A DNA stretch of 64,000 bases, taken from NCBI RefSeq assembly GCF_010906925.1, contig NZ_VTVE01000004.1, positions 124,001 to 188,000 of the forward strand, written 5' to 3'. This document shows, piece after piece, positions 25,565 through 34,380 of this stretch. A model generated the notes under the pieces. That model searched no databases and was not told where the DNA came from. It saw only the letters and a list, made by a program, of their open reading frames with translations. The translations under genes and the position numbers were made by a program. The DNA is from Pseudobutyrivibrio xylanivorans (GTDB taxonomy: Bacteria; Bacillota; Clostridia; Lachnospirales; Lachnospiraceae). Within the stretch, counting starts at the first letter, position 1; each line of letters starts with the position of its first letter.

Positions 25565-26233
25565 ATGGCTTTAATTAGTGCATTTGATGTATTAGGCCCT
25601 AATATGATTGGACCATCTAGTTCCCATACAGCTGGTGCTAGTTCTATTGCTTATTTGGCATGGAAGATGGCTGGCGGCAATATAAAAAAGGTGAAGTTTA
25701 TTCTCTACGGTTCTTTTGCAGAGACTTATAAGGGACATGGTACTGACAAAGCACTGTTAGGTGGTATTCTAGGATTCAAAACCGATGATACTAGGATTAG
25801 AGATTCCTTTGCCATTGCAGAAGAGAGAGGCGTTGAGTTTACATTTGAGATAAATGAAACAGAGACGGACATTCATCCTAATACAGTTGATATTTTTATT
25901 GAGACAGAAGAGGGCAGAGCTCTTGATATAAGAGGAGAATCAGTGGGAGGCGGCAAATGTCGTATAGTGAGAATTGACGGAGTTCCCGTTGATTTTACCG
26001 GTGAGTACAGCGCTGCCATTGTAGTTCAAAAGGATATGCCTGGAGTAATCAAGCACATTGCCAGCGCAGTTAGCGACAGAGATATTAACATTGCATTTAT
26101 GCGACTTTTCAGGGAGGGCAAGCACGAGAGAGCCTACACTATTGTGGAGACAGATGGCACACTGCCTGAGGATTTAAAAGATGCAATCCTAGAAAATCAG
26201 TACGTTGAAGACGTAATGATTGTACAAATTTAG
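25565..26233 (+). CDS. sdaAB: L-serine ammonia-lyase, iron-sulfur-dependent, beta subunit
   Basis: 222 residues from the ATG at 25565, 6 nt after TTGGAG. MALISAFDVLGPNMIGPSSS then HTAGA is the conserved beta-subunit start. The C-terminal ACT-like domain is visible (DMPGVIKHIASAVSDRDINI, then RLFREGKHERAYTIVETDG). With the alpha subunit it deaminates serine to pyruvate and ammonia using a 4Fe-4S cluster; the two-subunit form is the clostridial type. The alpha gene follows after 17 nt. Confidence 0.95.
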   Translation: MALISAFDVLGPNMIGPSSSHTAGASSIAYLAWKMAGGNIKKVKFILYGSFAETYKGHGTDKALLGGILGFKTDDTRIRDSFAIAEERGVEFTFEINETETDIHPNTVDIFIETEEGRALDIRGESVGGGKCRIVRIDGVPVDFTGEYSAAIVVQKDMPGVIKHIASAVSDRDINIAFMRLFREGKHERAYTIVETDGTLPEDLKDAILENQYVEDVMIVQI

Positions 26234-26250
26234 TTATAAAGAGGCTTTGT

Positions 26251-27120
26251 ATGGATTTTAAAAAAGCAGTAGAAATGCTAGCACTTTGTGATAGCAAAAA
26301 TTTAACAATATCTCAGGTAATGAAACAGCGTGAGTGCCATGTGTTTGAGACTACTGAGGAAGAGATAATAGCCAGAATGGAACATGCCTGGCAGATTATG
26401 AAGGACTCTTCCAAGGAGCCTACTACCAAAGCCATGAAATCAATGGGCGGGCTTATTGGTGGAGAGGCCAAAAAACTGACAGACCATCGTTTGGATCAAA
26501 AGAGCATACTTGGTGATGTGGTAAACAAGGCAATCGCCTATTCAATGGCTGTTTTAGAGGTAAATACATCAATGGGCCTTATTGTGGCTTCACCAACTGC
26601 CGGCTCTGCCGGTGTATTGCCAGGAGTTATGCTGGCCCTTCAGGAGGAGTACGATATCCCAGATGACAGGATTATAGATGGACTTTTCAATGCTAGTGCT
26701 ATTGGCTATCTTGCGATGCAAAACGCAACAATAGCAGGAGCTGTAGGTGGATGTCAGGCTGAGATTGGCGTGGCTGCAGCAATGGCTGCCAGCGCGGCAA
26801 CAGAGCTTATGGGAGGTACACCACTTCAGTGTACCTATGCAGCATCTACGGTCCTTATGAATATGCTTGGATTGATATGTGATCCGGTGCTTGGACTTGT
26901 GGAATATCCATGTCAGAATAGAAATGCATCTGGTGCAGCCAATGCTCTCATTGCTGCTGAGATGGCCCTTGCAGGCATCACCCAGATGATTCCTCTTGAT
27001 GAAATGCTTGAATGTATGTATAACGTGGGCAAGCGTCTACCTGTTGAATTCAGAGAGACGGCAAAAGGTGGTTGCGCCACAACACCTACTGCTTGCGCCC
27101 TTTGCAAATCGAAACAATAA
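26251..27120 (+). CDS. sdaAA: L-serine ammonia-lyase, iron-sulfur-dependent, alpha subunit
   Basis: 289 residues. Conserved blocks VLEVNTSMGLIVASPTAGSA, GVLPGVMLALQEEY and GGCQAEIGVAAAMAASAATE are present, with candidate cluster cysteines in GGCQAE, ICDPVLG and EYPCQNRN. It forms the catalytic half of serine dehydratase with sdaAB. Its 3' end overlaps the convergent PAP2-type gene by 35 bp, so antisense pairing of the two transcripts' ends is expected. Confidence 0.95.
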   Translation: MDFKKAVEMLALCDSKNLTISQVMKQRECHVFETTEEEIIARMEHAWQIMKDSSKEPTTKAMKSMGGLIGGEAKKLTDHRLDQKSILGDVVNKAIAYSMAVLEVNTSMGLIVASPTAGSAGVLPGVMLALQEEYDIPDDRIIDGLFNASAIGYLAMQNATIAGAVGGCQAEIGVAAAMAASAATELMGGTPLQCTYAASTVLMNMLGLICDPVLGLVEYPCQNRNASGAANALIAAEMALAGITQMIPLDEMLECMYNVGKRLPVEFRETAKGGCATTPTACALCKSKQ

Positions 27121-27793
27121 ATGATTCTATAGCGGCTACTAGTCTTTTATAAGGACCTAGTATGCCGCTTTTTTTCACGAATAAATAAGCAAGCTCTGCA
27201 AGAGCAATGCCTGTAAATGTATCTACTATCACATGCTGTTTTGTAGTCAAAGTAGAGACGCAAATGGCAAGTGCGATAATAACAGAAAGTACCTTGTACC
27301 AGTTAGGCACAGCCTTTTGCTTTCTGACAGCAATCACACAGAACCAGCTTGTAAGACAGTGGATTGATGGGAAAAGATTGTCAGGCGTATCTATAGAATA
27401 GAGAAATAGCATTGCTTTATTCATAAGGCCTGTGTCAGCTATCTCAGGGCGCACAATTGTAGTAGGAAATGCAACAAACAGAATGAAACATACTACTTTT
27501 GCACAAAGGTCTGCACATAAAAAAGCGGCAGCTTCGTCTTCTGCCTGAATAGTACCAAGAGCGTAGTTTGTTATCCAATAGATGTAGCAACCTAGATAAA
27601 TGATTATTGTCCATGGAATAAGAGGAATAATACAGTCAAGTCTAGTTGACATATTATAGTGATGGAATCCATTTGTTATAAGGCGTGTGCCGTAATATGT
27701 GATGCAATTGAAACCAAGTGCCAATAGCACCATGATGATCATTCTAAGTGTTGTAGCTTTATTTGTATCTGCTTTCATAGACTCATTCTCCAT
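27086..27793 (-). CDS. PAP2-superfamily membrane phosphatase-like protein
   Basis: 235 residues with about six membrane segments. LFPSIHCLTSWFCVIAV provides the PSxH motif and STLTTKQHVIVDTFTGI the final His-x3-Asp motif of lipid phosphatases of the PAP2 / inositol-phosphoceramide-synthase-like group. The first PAP2 motif (KxxxxxxRP) is not obvious, as in that subgroup. Substrate is likely a lipid or polyprenyl phosphate in the membrane. Its stop lies within the sdaAA coding region (27086-27120 shared). Confidence 0.8.
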   Translation of the reverse strand: MENESMKADTNKATTLRMIIMVLLALGFNCITYYGTRLITNGFHHYNMSTRLDCIIPLIPWTIIIYLGCYIYWITNYALGTIQAEDEAAAFLCADLCAKVVCFILFVAFPTTIVRPEIADTGLMNKAMLFLYSIDTPDNLFPSIHCLTSWFCVIAVRKQKAVPNWYKVLSVIIALAICVSTLTTKQHVIVDTFTGIALAELAYLFVKKSGILGPYKRLVAAIESFIVSICKGRKQ

Positions 27794-27869
27794 TAAAAAA
27801 CCTATTTACCATAATATTGAATTATGTGGCTGATATCAATGCTATCACAGAAATTTAAGAAAAAGTTTA

Positions 27870-27898
27870 TTGTATTTAATAATTAAGATAGGTACTAT
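27870..27898 (+). promoter_or_regulatory. promoter of the Mbeg1-like gene
   Basis: TTGTAT (27870-27875), 17-bp spacer, TACTAT (27893-27898); start codon 35 bp downstream. Confidence 0.6.
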
Positions 27899-27932
27899 TT
27901 TCTTATACAGTTGTAGATAAGAAGGGAAAGTT

Positions 27933-29558
27933 ATGGATAGTTTATATGATTATATAAAATGGTATGGTGAGTTTTCATTTGAAGAAAAGCCACTTACTGA
28001 AGTAGATAATATTATTCTTTCAAGAATTTCATACTTAATCATAGAAGGGATTGAGTTCGACCATCCTTATAAATTTAAGGATGTGGTGAAAAAGCTTCAA
28101 GCCACAACTGGCATTCATGGATGTTTTTATGGCAACGAGCAGATAGTAATTGATGCTGCTGATTCAAAGCGATTTGGAGAAATGTATATCAGCAATTACA
28201 AGGATATATATGATGAGAGTATTTCTGCTCAGTTTGCAGCAATGACACTTGATTTGACAGATGATGTGAGATTCGTGGCTTTTCGCGGCACTGATGAGAC
28301 TTTGTTAGGTTGGAAAGAAGATTTCATGATAAGCTTTACGGAGACTGAGGCTCAGAAGGAATCTTTAGAGTATTTGAAAAACAGTTTTGATGGAGTTCAC
28401 GATGTGTATGTAGGTGGTCACAGCAAGGGCGGCAATTTAGCCCTTTACTCATCAGTTCATCTGGAGGATGAGGAACTTCAAAAGCAACTTAAGTTCGTTT
28501 ATATCAATGATGGACCAGGCCTTTGTCCTGAGGTTTGCGACAATACATGTGTAGCTCGTATCAAGGATAAAGCATTGAGAATTATGCCGGAGTATTCTGT
28601 CTTTGGAAAGCTGTTTGAGGAGACACAGATTCCTGGAAAGATAGTAAAAAGTAGTTTCGAGGGTGTAGCTCAGCATGATTGTGTCAGCTGGGGAGTAGAT
28701 CACGGCAAGCCAGATTATAGTGATAGCCATTCTCCAGGAAGTATTTTTATAAATCAGATTTTAGATCAGTGGATTGAAAGTGTTAACAACGAAAGACGAG
28801 TGGGTTTTGTTAACAACTTATTTAACGCCATCGAGAATAGTGGATATACTACCACTACTGAGATTATGGAAAAGGGACCTTTTGCCATTGAGAAGATTCT
28901 TATTGAGCTTTTATCCCTTGATAAAAAGACTGTTAGAACTCTTATGAAGCTGCCTGTTACAGCAGCTTTAGATAGGGCGCCAGATTCAGAAAAGGTCAAT
29001 ATTATTCGAAAAAAGGTTAAGAAAAAAGAGTGGTTATCATCAATATGCATGATATTGCTTAGCGCTATTCTTTTTTTGGTTCCTGAATATACTCTTCAGG
29101 TGGGCATTAGCCTAGTATTACTTGCTGTAATTCTTTTTGAAATAGGTGTTACTATCAGACACTTGCACAAGGCAGGCTGGAACCTGCAAGAAGAATCGGG
29201 GCGAGTCTATGTGTGCATTGTAATGATAGGCGTATACGCAATGCTTCTTGTAAAAGAGGATGCACTTTTCTTTATAGGAAGTGTGGCTATTGGTGTGGCA
29301 TTTTTGTTCTGGGCATATAGAAACGCCATAGCTTATAAGAATTTGTGCGCCAACACTGAGAAAAAGGACCAGCGACTGGAAAAGATAAAATTAATTGTAG
29401 AAATAGTTGTTTTGATTATTTTAAGTGCCTTTATTTTTGTGGCGCCAAAGGATACACTTACTTGGTATATGACTTTCCTTGCAGTAGTTTTTCTGGTTGA
29501 CGGAATTGTAAACTTGATAATAGTTTTACGAAATTTAATTTTACAAAACCGAAAATAG
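27933..29558 (+). CDS. Mbeg1-like (DUF2974) alpha/beta hydrolase with C-terminal HdeD-like membrane domain
   Basis: 541 residues. The N-terminal ~320 residues are an alpha/beta-hydrolase of the DUF2974/Mbeg1-like type: FVAFRGTDETLLGWKEDFMI and VYVGGHSKGGNLALYSSVH, with the nucleophile serine in GHSKG. The C-terminus from ~345 has two triplets of membrane helices separated by a basic hinge (KKVKKKEWLSSICMILLSAI; KIKLIVEIVVLIILSAFIFV), like HdeD/DUF308 proteins. A lipase or esterase fixed to the membrane is the simplest reading; the substrate is unknown. Start after GAAGGGAAAGTT. Confidence 0.82.
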   Translation: MDSLYDYIKWYGEFSFEEKPLTEVDNIILSRISYLIIEGIEFDHPYKFKDVVKKLQATTGIHGCFYGNEQIVIDAADSKRFGEMYISNYKDIYDESISAQFAAMTLDLTDDVRFVAFRGTDETLLGWKEDFMISFTETEAQKESLEYLKNSFDGVHDVYVGGHSKGGNLALYSSVHLEDEELQKQLKFVYINDGPGLCPEVCDNTCVARIKDKALRIMPEYSVFGKLFEETQIPGKIVKSSFEGVAQHDCVSWGVDHGKPDYSDSHSPGSIFINQILDQWIESVNNERRVGFVNNLFNAIENSGYTTTTEIMEKGPFAIEKILIELLSLDKKTVRTLMKLPVTAALDRAPDSEKVNIIRKKVKKKEWLSSICMILLSAILFLVPEYTLQVGISLVLLAVILFEIGVTIRHLHKAGWNLQEESGRVYVCIVMIGVYAMLLVKEDALFFIGSVAIGVAFLFWAYRNAIAYKNLCANTEKKDQRLEKIKLIVEIVVLIILSAFIFVAPKDTLTWYMTFLAVVFLVDGIVNLIIVLRNLILQNRK

Positions 29559-29568
29559 GTGTTACAAT
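29540..29568 (+). promoter_or_regulatory. promoter of the DUF3737-malY unit
   Basis: TTTACA (29540-29545), exact 17-bp spacer, TACAAT (29563-29568). The -35 lies inside the 3' end of the upstream gene. It predicts an 80-nt leader. Confidence 0.68.
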
Positions 29569-29581
29569 ATCTCTGACTTCA

Positions 29582-29636
29582 TGTGGAATTATTTAGGGAA
29601 CAGTCCACAGGAATCTGGCATGGCCAGACAGCTTTT
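29582..29636 (+). promoter_or_regulatory. folded leader before the DUF3737 gene
   Basis: Two stems: TGTGGA (29582-29587) with TCCACA (29604-29609), and TCTGGC (29614-29619) with GCCAGA (29623-29628), followed 4 nt later by six T's. The second could act as a weak attenuator just before the GGAGG of the gene. I cannot assign it to a known riboswitch. Confidence 0.4.
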
Positions 29637-29656
29637 TTGGAGGTTATATTAAAAAA

Positions 29657-30541
29657 ATGAAAGAGTATAGAGAAGAGTTTTTTAAGGGTGAAAGAGCGCT
29701 TTTTGCAGTAGATGGCGCCAAGATATATGACTGCATTTTTGACGAGGGTGAGTCACCACTAAAGGAGAGCAAAAATGTAGAGATATATAATTCACAGTTC
29801 AAATATAAATACCCAGTTTGGTATTCTAACAATGTTCTGATTCAAAACTGTAATTGGCTTGAGATGGGGCGTTCTGGCGTTTGGTACACCAACAATATTA
29901 CAGTTAAGGACTCTCTTATTACAGCACCAAAGAATTTCCGTAGATGTGACGGAGTAACACTTGACAATGTTTCTCTTACAAATGCTGAGGAAACATTTTG
30001 GAATTGCAAAAATATTACCCTTAAAAATGTTAATGCCAAGGGTCATTATTTTGCAATGAACTCTGAGAATATTCAGGTTGATGGCCTCAGACTTGACGGT
30101 AATTATTCTTTTGATGGTGCTAAAAATATCACTATCAGAAATTCAGTTTTACTTTCTAAGGATTCATTCTGGAATGCAGAGAATGTAACTGTTTACGATT
30201 CTTATATCTGTGGTGAGTACTTAGGCTGGAATTCAAAGAATCTTACATTTGTAAATTGTACAATCGAGAGTCTCCAGGGACTTTGCTATATTGATACTAT
30301 TACAATGAAAAACTGCAAGATGATTAATACAACTTTAGCATTTGAATATGCTAAGAATATTGATGCAGAGATAACAAATAAAATCGACAGTGTATTTAAT
30401 CCAGAAAGCGGAGAGATTAAGGCAGCAGAGATTAAGACACTTATTGTTGAAAAGGATCAGGTAGACCCATCTAATACTAAGATTACATGTGATGCAATCG
30501 GCGAGAAGCAGGATGTGGTTGAATGGAGACGAACTAACTAG
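29657..30541 (+). CDS. DUF3737 family right-handed beta-helix protein
   Basis: 294 residues. MKEYREEFFKGERALFAVDG is the conserved start of DUF3737 proteins. The body is made of short repeated strands each ending in an Asn/Cys/Asp-rich turn (NVEIYNSQFKYKYPVWYSNN, NVLIQNCNW, NITVKDSLI, NITLKNVNA, NITIRNSVLLSKDSFWNAEN), which fold as a parallel beta-helix. No signal peptide. Function is not established. The PLP lyase gene starts 14 nt downstream, so the pair is likely co-transcribed. Confidence 0.88.
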   Translation: MKEYREEFFKGERALFAVDGAKIYDCIFDEGESPLKESKNVEIYNSQFKYKYPVWYSNNVLIQNCNWLEMGRSGVWYTNNITVKDSLITAPKNFRRCDGVTLDNVSLTNAEETFWNCKNITLKNVNAKGHYFAMNSENIQVDGLRLDGNYSFDGAKNITIRNSVLLSKDSFWNAENVTVYDSYICGEYLGWNSKNLTFVNCTIESLQGLCYIDTITMKNCKMINTTLAFEYAKNIDAEITNKIDSVFNPESGEIKAAEIKTLIVEKDQVDPSNTKITCDAIGEKQDVVEWRRTN

Positions 30542-30555
30542 AATTGGAGGCATAT

Positions 30556-31725
30556 ATGGGAAAATACGATTTTGATAAGCAGATTGATAGACGAGGCAGC
30601 GGTTCTTTAAAGTGGGATGTGGCTGAAAACGAGCTTCCTATGTGGGTGGCTGATATGGATTTTCAGGCTGCTCCTGAGATTAGAGAGGCTCTTAGTGCAA
30701 AAATAGAGCACGGTGTTTTTGGCTATTCTGATTTAGTTCCAGAGTGGTATAGTGCTTATCAAAATTGGTGGAAGAATCGCCATAATTTTACAATCCAAAA
30801 GGATTGGCTGGTTTTCTCCACAGGTGTAATTCCATCTCTTTCTTCGATTGTTAGAAAGCTTACTACACCAAATGAAAAGGTTATCCTACAGACGCCGGTT
30901 TACAATATTTTCTTTAACAGCATTGTAAATAACGGCTGTAAGCCTCTTGAGAATCCATTGAAATATGAGAATGGAGAGTATTCAATGAACTTTGAGGACC
31001 TAGAGGAAAAGATGGCTAATCCACAGGCTACTCTTATGTTTTTGTGTAACCCACAGAACCCAGCATCTAAAATCTGGGATAGAGAGACTTTGGCAAAGGT
31101 GGGTGAGCTTGCCAAGAAATACGGGGTAGTTGTTGTTTCAGACGAGATTCACTGCGATATTACAGCCCCTGGTACTGAGTATATTCCATTTGCATCAGTA
31201 TCTGAGGATTGCGCGATGAACAGCATTACCTGCATTGCACCTACTAAGGCATTTAATATTGCTGGACTGCAGACATCAGCTGTTTTTTCTGCTAATCCTT
31301 TCCTTAGACACAAGGTTTGGAGAGCACTTAATACTGATGAGGTTGCAGAGCCAAATGTATTTGCTCAGGCTGCTACAATTGCTGCCTTTACTAAGGGGGC
31401 AGATTGGCTTGATGAGATGCGTCAGTATGTATTTGAAAATAGAAAGATAGTCGAGGATTATGTGGCAAAGGAGATCCCTGGTATTTCTGTTGTTAAGGGG
31501 GATGCTACATACCTAGTTTGGATTGATATTAAATCACTTGGCAAATCAAGCGATGAGGTGGCTCATTTCATCAGAAAGGAAACAGGATTATATATCACCG
31601 AGGGTATTGAATATGGTGAGGCCGGCAGATACTTCCTTAGAATGAATGTTGCCTGTCCAAAAGCTACTCTTATGGATGGACTAGAACGCTTGAAAGCAGG
31701 AATAAACATGATTAACGCTCATTAA
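30556..31725 (+). CDS. PLP-dependent C-S lyase / aminotransferase, MalY/PatB family
   Basis: 389 residues from the ATG at 30556 (TTGGAGG 5 nt upstream). Fold-type I aminotransferase with ELPMWVADMDFQAAPEIREA near the start, VSDEIHCDIT for the PLP-pyridine Asp, and APTKAFNIAGLQ with the Schiff-base Lys. MalY/PatB enzymes cleave cystathionine or cysteine (beta-lyase). Terminated by a strong hairpin 30 bp on. Confidence 0.92.
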   Translation: MGKYDFDKQIDRRGSGSLKWDVAENELPMWVADMDFQAAPEIREALSAKIEHGVFGYSDLVPEWYSAYQNWWKNRHNFTIQKDWLVFSTGVIPSLSSIVRKLTTPNEKVILQTPVYNIFFNSIVNNGCKPLENPLKYENGEYSMNFEDLEEKMANPQATLMFLCNPQNPASKIWDRETLAKVGELAKKYGVVVVSDEIHCDITAPGTEYIPFASVSEDCAMNSITCIAPTKAFNIAGLQTSAVFSANPFLRHKVWRALNTDEVAEPNVFAQAATIAAFTKGADWLDEMRQYVFENRKIVEDYVAKEIPGISVVKGDATYLVWIDIKSLGKSSDEVAHFIRKETGLYITEGIEYGEAGRYFLRMNVACPKATLMDGLERLKAGINMINAH

Positions 31726-31754
31726 TTAATATTGTGTGAACAACTATTAAAAAT

Positions 31755-31788
31755 AAGACCCTAGCGCTTGCTAGGGTCTTACCTATTT
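31755..31788. terminator. hairpin terminator between malY-like and pqqD-like genes
   Basis: Perfect 11-bp stem AAGACCCTAGC / GCTAGGGTCTT (31755-31765, 31770-31780), 4-nt loop. The minus strand continues into TTATTTTTAA, so it should work in both directions. Confidence 0.85.
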
Positions 31789-31790
31789 AA

Positions 31791-32126
31791 CTATTCAACT
31801 TTGTGTATGAAATTAAGTTGGTCTAGTCGCTTCATATAGGTGCTGAGGCGCTCGTAAAGAGGCTCTGCTTCATCACCGAATTTATCGTGGACTAGAAGGC
31901 CTATGTCATAGATGCTGCGCTTGCCATCGATAGAAGAGAAGATAAAACTTCCAAGTCCTTCTAAAGTGATATGGCTAACAGCCGGCTTTTTGAAAAACTT
32001 CTGAGCTATACGATTGGTAAAGCCCTTATTTTCCATTTCTACAACTACCTGTCCGGATTCATTTAAAGTCCAGGACAAGTCTTCTTTTATCATATAAACA
32101 TAATCAAGATAGTTATTATTTTTCAT
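31791..32126 (-). CDS. PqqD-like peptide-binding protein next to OPT transporter
   Basis: 111 residues. The C-terminal half (ITLEGLGSFIFSSIDGKRSI, then YDIGLLVHDKFG and MKRLDQLNFIHKVE) is a winged-helix PqqD/RRE-like domain, known for binding peptides that are to be modified by radical-SAM or other RiPP enzymes. No such enzyme or precursor is nearby. Instead the gene overlaps the end of the OPT transporter by 11 nt, so the two are made together. It may bind the transported peptide or regulate the carrier; this is inference. Confidence 0.82.
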   Translation of the reverse strand: MKNNNYLDYVYMIKEDLSWTLNESGQVVVEMENKGFTNRIAQKFFKKPAVSHITLEGLGSFIFSSIDGKRSIYDIGLLVHDKFGDEAEPLYERLSTYMKRLDQLNFIHKVE

Positions 32127-34086
32127 TTGTTTTCTTTGTTGCTGACTTATAAATAGCAGCTGTTATGCCTACTAACACAATGATAGCTGGAAGGTTTACT
32201 AAAAGACCATTTACAAAATTATATACTCCACTTCCGCCGAATGGTGAAGCGATAGCTGTTGCAATATTATGAGATAAGTTTGTATATGGCTCAAGTGTAA
32301 ATCTAGAAATATTAATCACATTAGTAATGCCTGTTACTGTAAGGATAGCAAGTAATACACCTACGATACCCTCACCAGCGATAAGACCTGAGCAGAAGAG
32401 GATACCCTTTCCTGACTCATCGTTCTGAGCACCGAACTTCTTGTCAGCAAACTTTCTGATGAGACCACCAATCATGATTGTTGAAGAAAGCTCAAGTGGA
32501 AGGTAGAGACCGATTGAAACAGGAAGTGCTGCAATACCAAGGATTTCAACAACGATTGAAATAAATGCACCGATGAAAATAAGTGCCCATGGAAGCTTGC
32601 CGTTCATAACACCTTCGATGATCATCTTCATCATTGTAGCCTGTGGAGCTGCAAGAGCATCTGAACCAAAGCCATATGCTGAATCAAGAAGAATCATAAC
32701 ACCACCGATAGCAAGAGCTGCTGCGATAGTACCGAAGATCTCACCGATCTGCTGCTTCTTAGGTGTAGCACCAAGGATGTAACCTGTTTTTAAATCCTGT
32801 GAAGTATCACCAGCCATACATGCTGCGATACAGATAACAGAACCGATTGCGATAGCACCCTGCATACCGTGTACGCCTGTGTCGCCAAGAACCTTAAGGA
32901 TGATTGTTGCAATAAGGATAGTAGCGATTGTCATACCTGAAACTGGGTTGTTTGAGCTACCTACAAGACCAACCATACGTGAGCTTACGGCACTGAAGAA
33001 GAAACCGAAGATTACGATGATGATTGCACCAACTAATGTAACAGGTACTGCAGGTACAAGCCAGATTGCAAGGATAAGTAAAAGGATTCCGCCAAGTACT
33101 ACGCGGATATCTAAATCAAGAGCTGTACGCTCGCTAGAAGTCTGACCAGCTGTCTTGATGCTCTTGATAGAAGCTACGAAAGTTCTAACAATAAGTGGAA
33201 GTGTCTTGATCAAGCTGATGATACCAGCTGAAGCAACGGCACCAGCACCGATGTACTTGATGTAGTTAGACCAGATTGCTGCAGCACCGCTTGTAGCATA
33301 AAGCTCAGCTACTGAAACGCTTGCAGGATACATAACGATGTCACCACCGAATGTAACGATTGCTGGGATAAGTACGAACCATCCAAGAACACCACCGGCA
33401 AACATGTAAGCAGAAATCTTAGGTCCGCAGATATAACCTACAGAAACAAGAGCAGGATAAACCTCTGCTGAGAATTCTGTTTTAAGTGCCTCAAGCTTAA
33501 CTGTGAATACGCTCTGGATAGCAACGAGACCATCAACTACGAATTTAACAATAGCACCGATTCCCATACCAAGGAATACTGCCTTAGCAGAAGAACCACC
33601 TTCCTCACCGGCAAGAAGAACCTCTGCACAAGCTGTTCCTTCTGGATAAGGAAGAACACCGTGCTCCTGTACAATAAGTGCGCTACGAAGTGGTACCATG
33701 AAGAATACTCCAAGTAAACCACCGAAGAGGGCGATTACTGTAATAGTAACAAGTGAAGGAGTGTCCATTACACCTTCCTTTGCCCAAATGAAAAGTGCTG
33801 GCATTGTAAAGATTGCACCAGCTGCAAGTGACTCGCCGGCTGAACCGACTGTCTGTACCATGTTACTCTCAAGGATTGAATCCTTTCTCATGATAACACG
33901 GATAACTGCCATTGAAATAACGGCTGCTGGGATAGATGCAGATACTGTCATACCTACACGAAGTCCCAAATAAGCATTCGCTGCACCGAAGATAACGGCT
34001 AAGAGGATACCCATGATTATAGATGTAGGTGTCATCTCTGGTGTTATTTCACTGGCAGGAATATAAGGTTTGAATTCCTCATTCAT
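32116..34086 (-). CDS. OPT-family oligopeptide/metal-peptide transporter
   Basis: 656 residues, about 15-16 membrane segments. FKPYIPASEITPEMTPTSII at the start, ANAYLGLRVGMTVSASIPAA, EGTACAEVLLAGEEGG, GAIAIGSVICIAACMAGDTS then QDLKTGYILGATP are family blocks of bacterial OPT proteins. These carry oligopeptides or metal chelates with protons. Codon use is strongly biased, suggesting high expression. Its own promoter with a palindrome lies at 34124-34152, and the PqqD-like gene is translationally coupled behind it. Confidence 0.94.
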   Translation of the reverse strand: MNEEFKPYIPASEITPEMTPTSIIMGILLAVIFGAANAYLGLRVGMTVSASIPAAVISMAVIRVIMRKDSILESNMVQTVGSAGESLAAGAIFTMPALFIWAKEGVMDTPSLVTITVIALFGGLLGVFFMVPLRSALIVQEHGVLPYPEGTACAEVLLAGEEGGSSAKAVFLGMGIGAIVKFVVDGLVAIQSVFTVKLEALKTEFSAEVYPALVSVGYICGPKISAYMFAGGVLGWFVLIPAIVTFGGDIVMYPASVSVAELYATSGAAAIWSNYIKYIGAGAVASAGIISLIKTLPLIVRTFVASIKSIKTAGQTSSERTALDLDIRVVLGGILLLILAIWLVPAVPVTLVGAIIIVIFGFFFSAVSSRMVGLVGSSNNPVSGMTIATILIATIILKVLGDTGVHGMQGAIAIGSVICIAACMAGDTSQDLKTGYILGATPKKQQIGEIFGTIAAALAIGGVMILLDSAYGFGSDALAAPQATMMKMIIEGVMNGKLPWALIFIGAFISIVVEILGIAALPVSIGLYLPLELSSTIMIGGLIRKFADKKFGAQNDESGKGILFCSGLIAGEGIVGVLLAILTVTGITNVINISRFTLEPYTNLSHNIATAIASPFGGSGVYNFVNGLLVNLPAIIVLVGITAAIYKSATKKTNEK

Positions 34087-34123
34087 GTCATATACTCTCC
34101 TTTATTTTTAAATATCGGTTTAA

Positions 34124-34152
34124 ATTATACCGACACTTTAAAGTGTTTGCAA
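34124..34152 (-). promoter_or_regulatory. OPT promoter with palindromic operator in the spacer
   Basis: On the minus strand: TTGCAA (34147-34152), exactly 17 bp, TATAAT (34124-34129). The spacer contains the perfect 14-bp palindrome ACACTTTAAAGTGT (34133-34146), placed to block RNA polymerase when bound. The regulator is unknown. Confidence 0.7.
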
Positions 34153-34281
34153 TTTGATGTATTAAAGCGCTAAAGCAAAACTTAAATTCACATTTGAGAA
34201 ATATGACTCAAACCCGCGAAAAAATCACGAAAAGTTCACAATTAAAAAGTGGACTTTTCAGGGCCTAGAGGGTAATATAAA

Positions 34282-34338
34282 ACATGTTCGTGACGACATA
34301 ATAAATGTAGGGTAAAAAGTCGTCTTAGACGGACATGT
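34282..34338 (+). promoter_or_regulatory. large folded leader before the 64-aa gene
   Basis: ACATGT (34282-34287) pairs with ACATGT (34333-34338), CGT (34289-34291) with ACG (34329-34331) and GACGAC (34292-34297) with GTCGTC (34319-34324), leaving a TTAG bulge and a 21-nt loop with GTAGGGTAAAAA. A second stem precedes it (GAAAAGTTCAC 34229-34239 with GTGGACTTTTC 34249-34259, one wobble). The start codon is 42 nt after the element. Not matched to a known riboswitch class. Confidence 0.5.
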
Positions 34339-34380
34339 AACAAAAGTAGGGCTTATTAATTGAATAGGGGAGGCACGAGA

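Noticed and set aside
27086-27120. Frameshift or wrong annotation at the sdaAA-PAP2 overlap
   Set aside because: Both proteins end naturally with family-typical lengths; a 35-bp convergent overlap is acceptable.
32573-33973. Several Ile/Ala/Pro-rich plus-strand frames opposite the OPT gene
   Set aside because: Mirror frames of a hydrophobic, codon-biased gene; no starts with ribosome sites.
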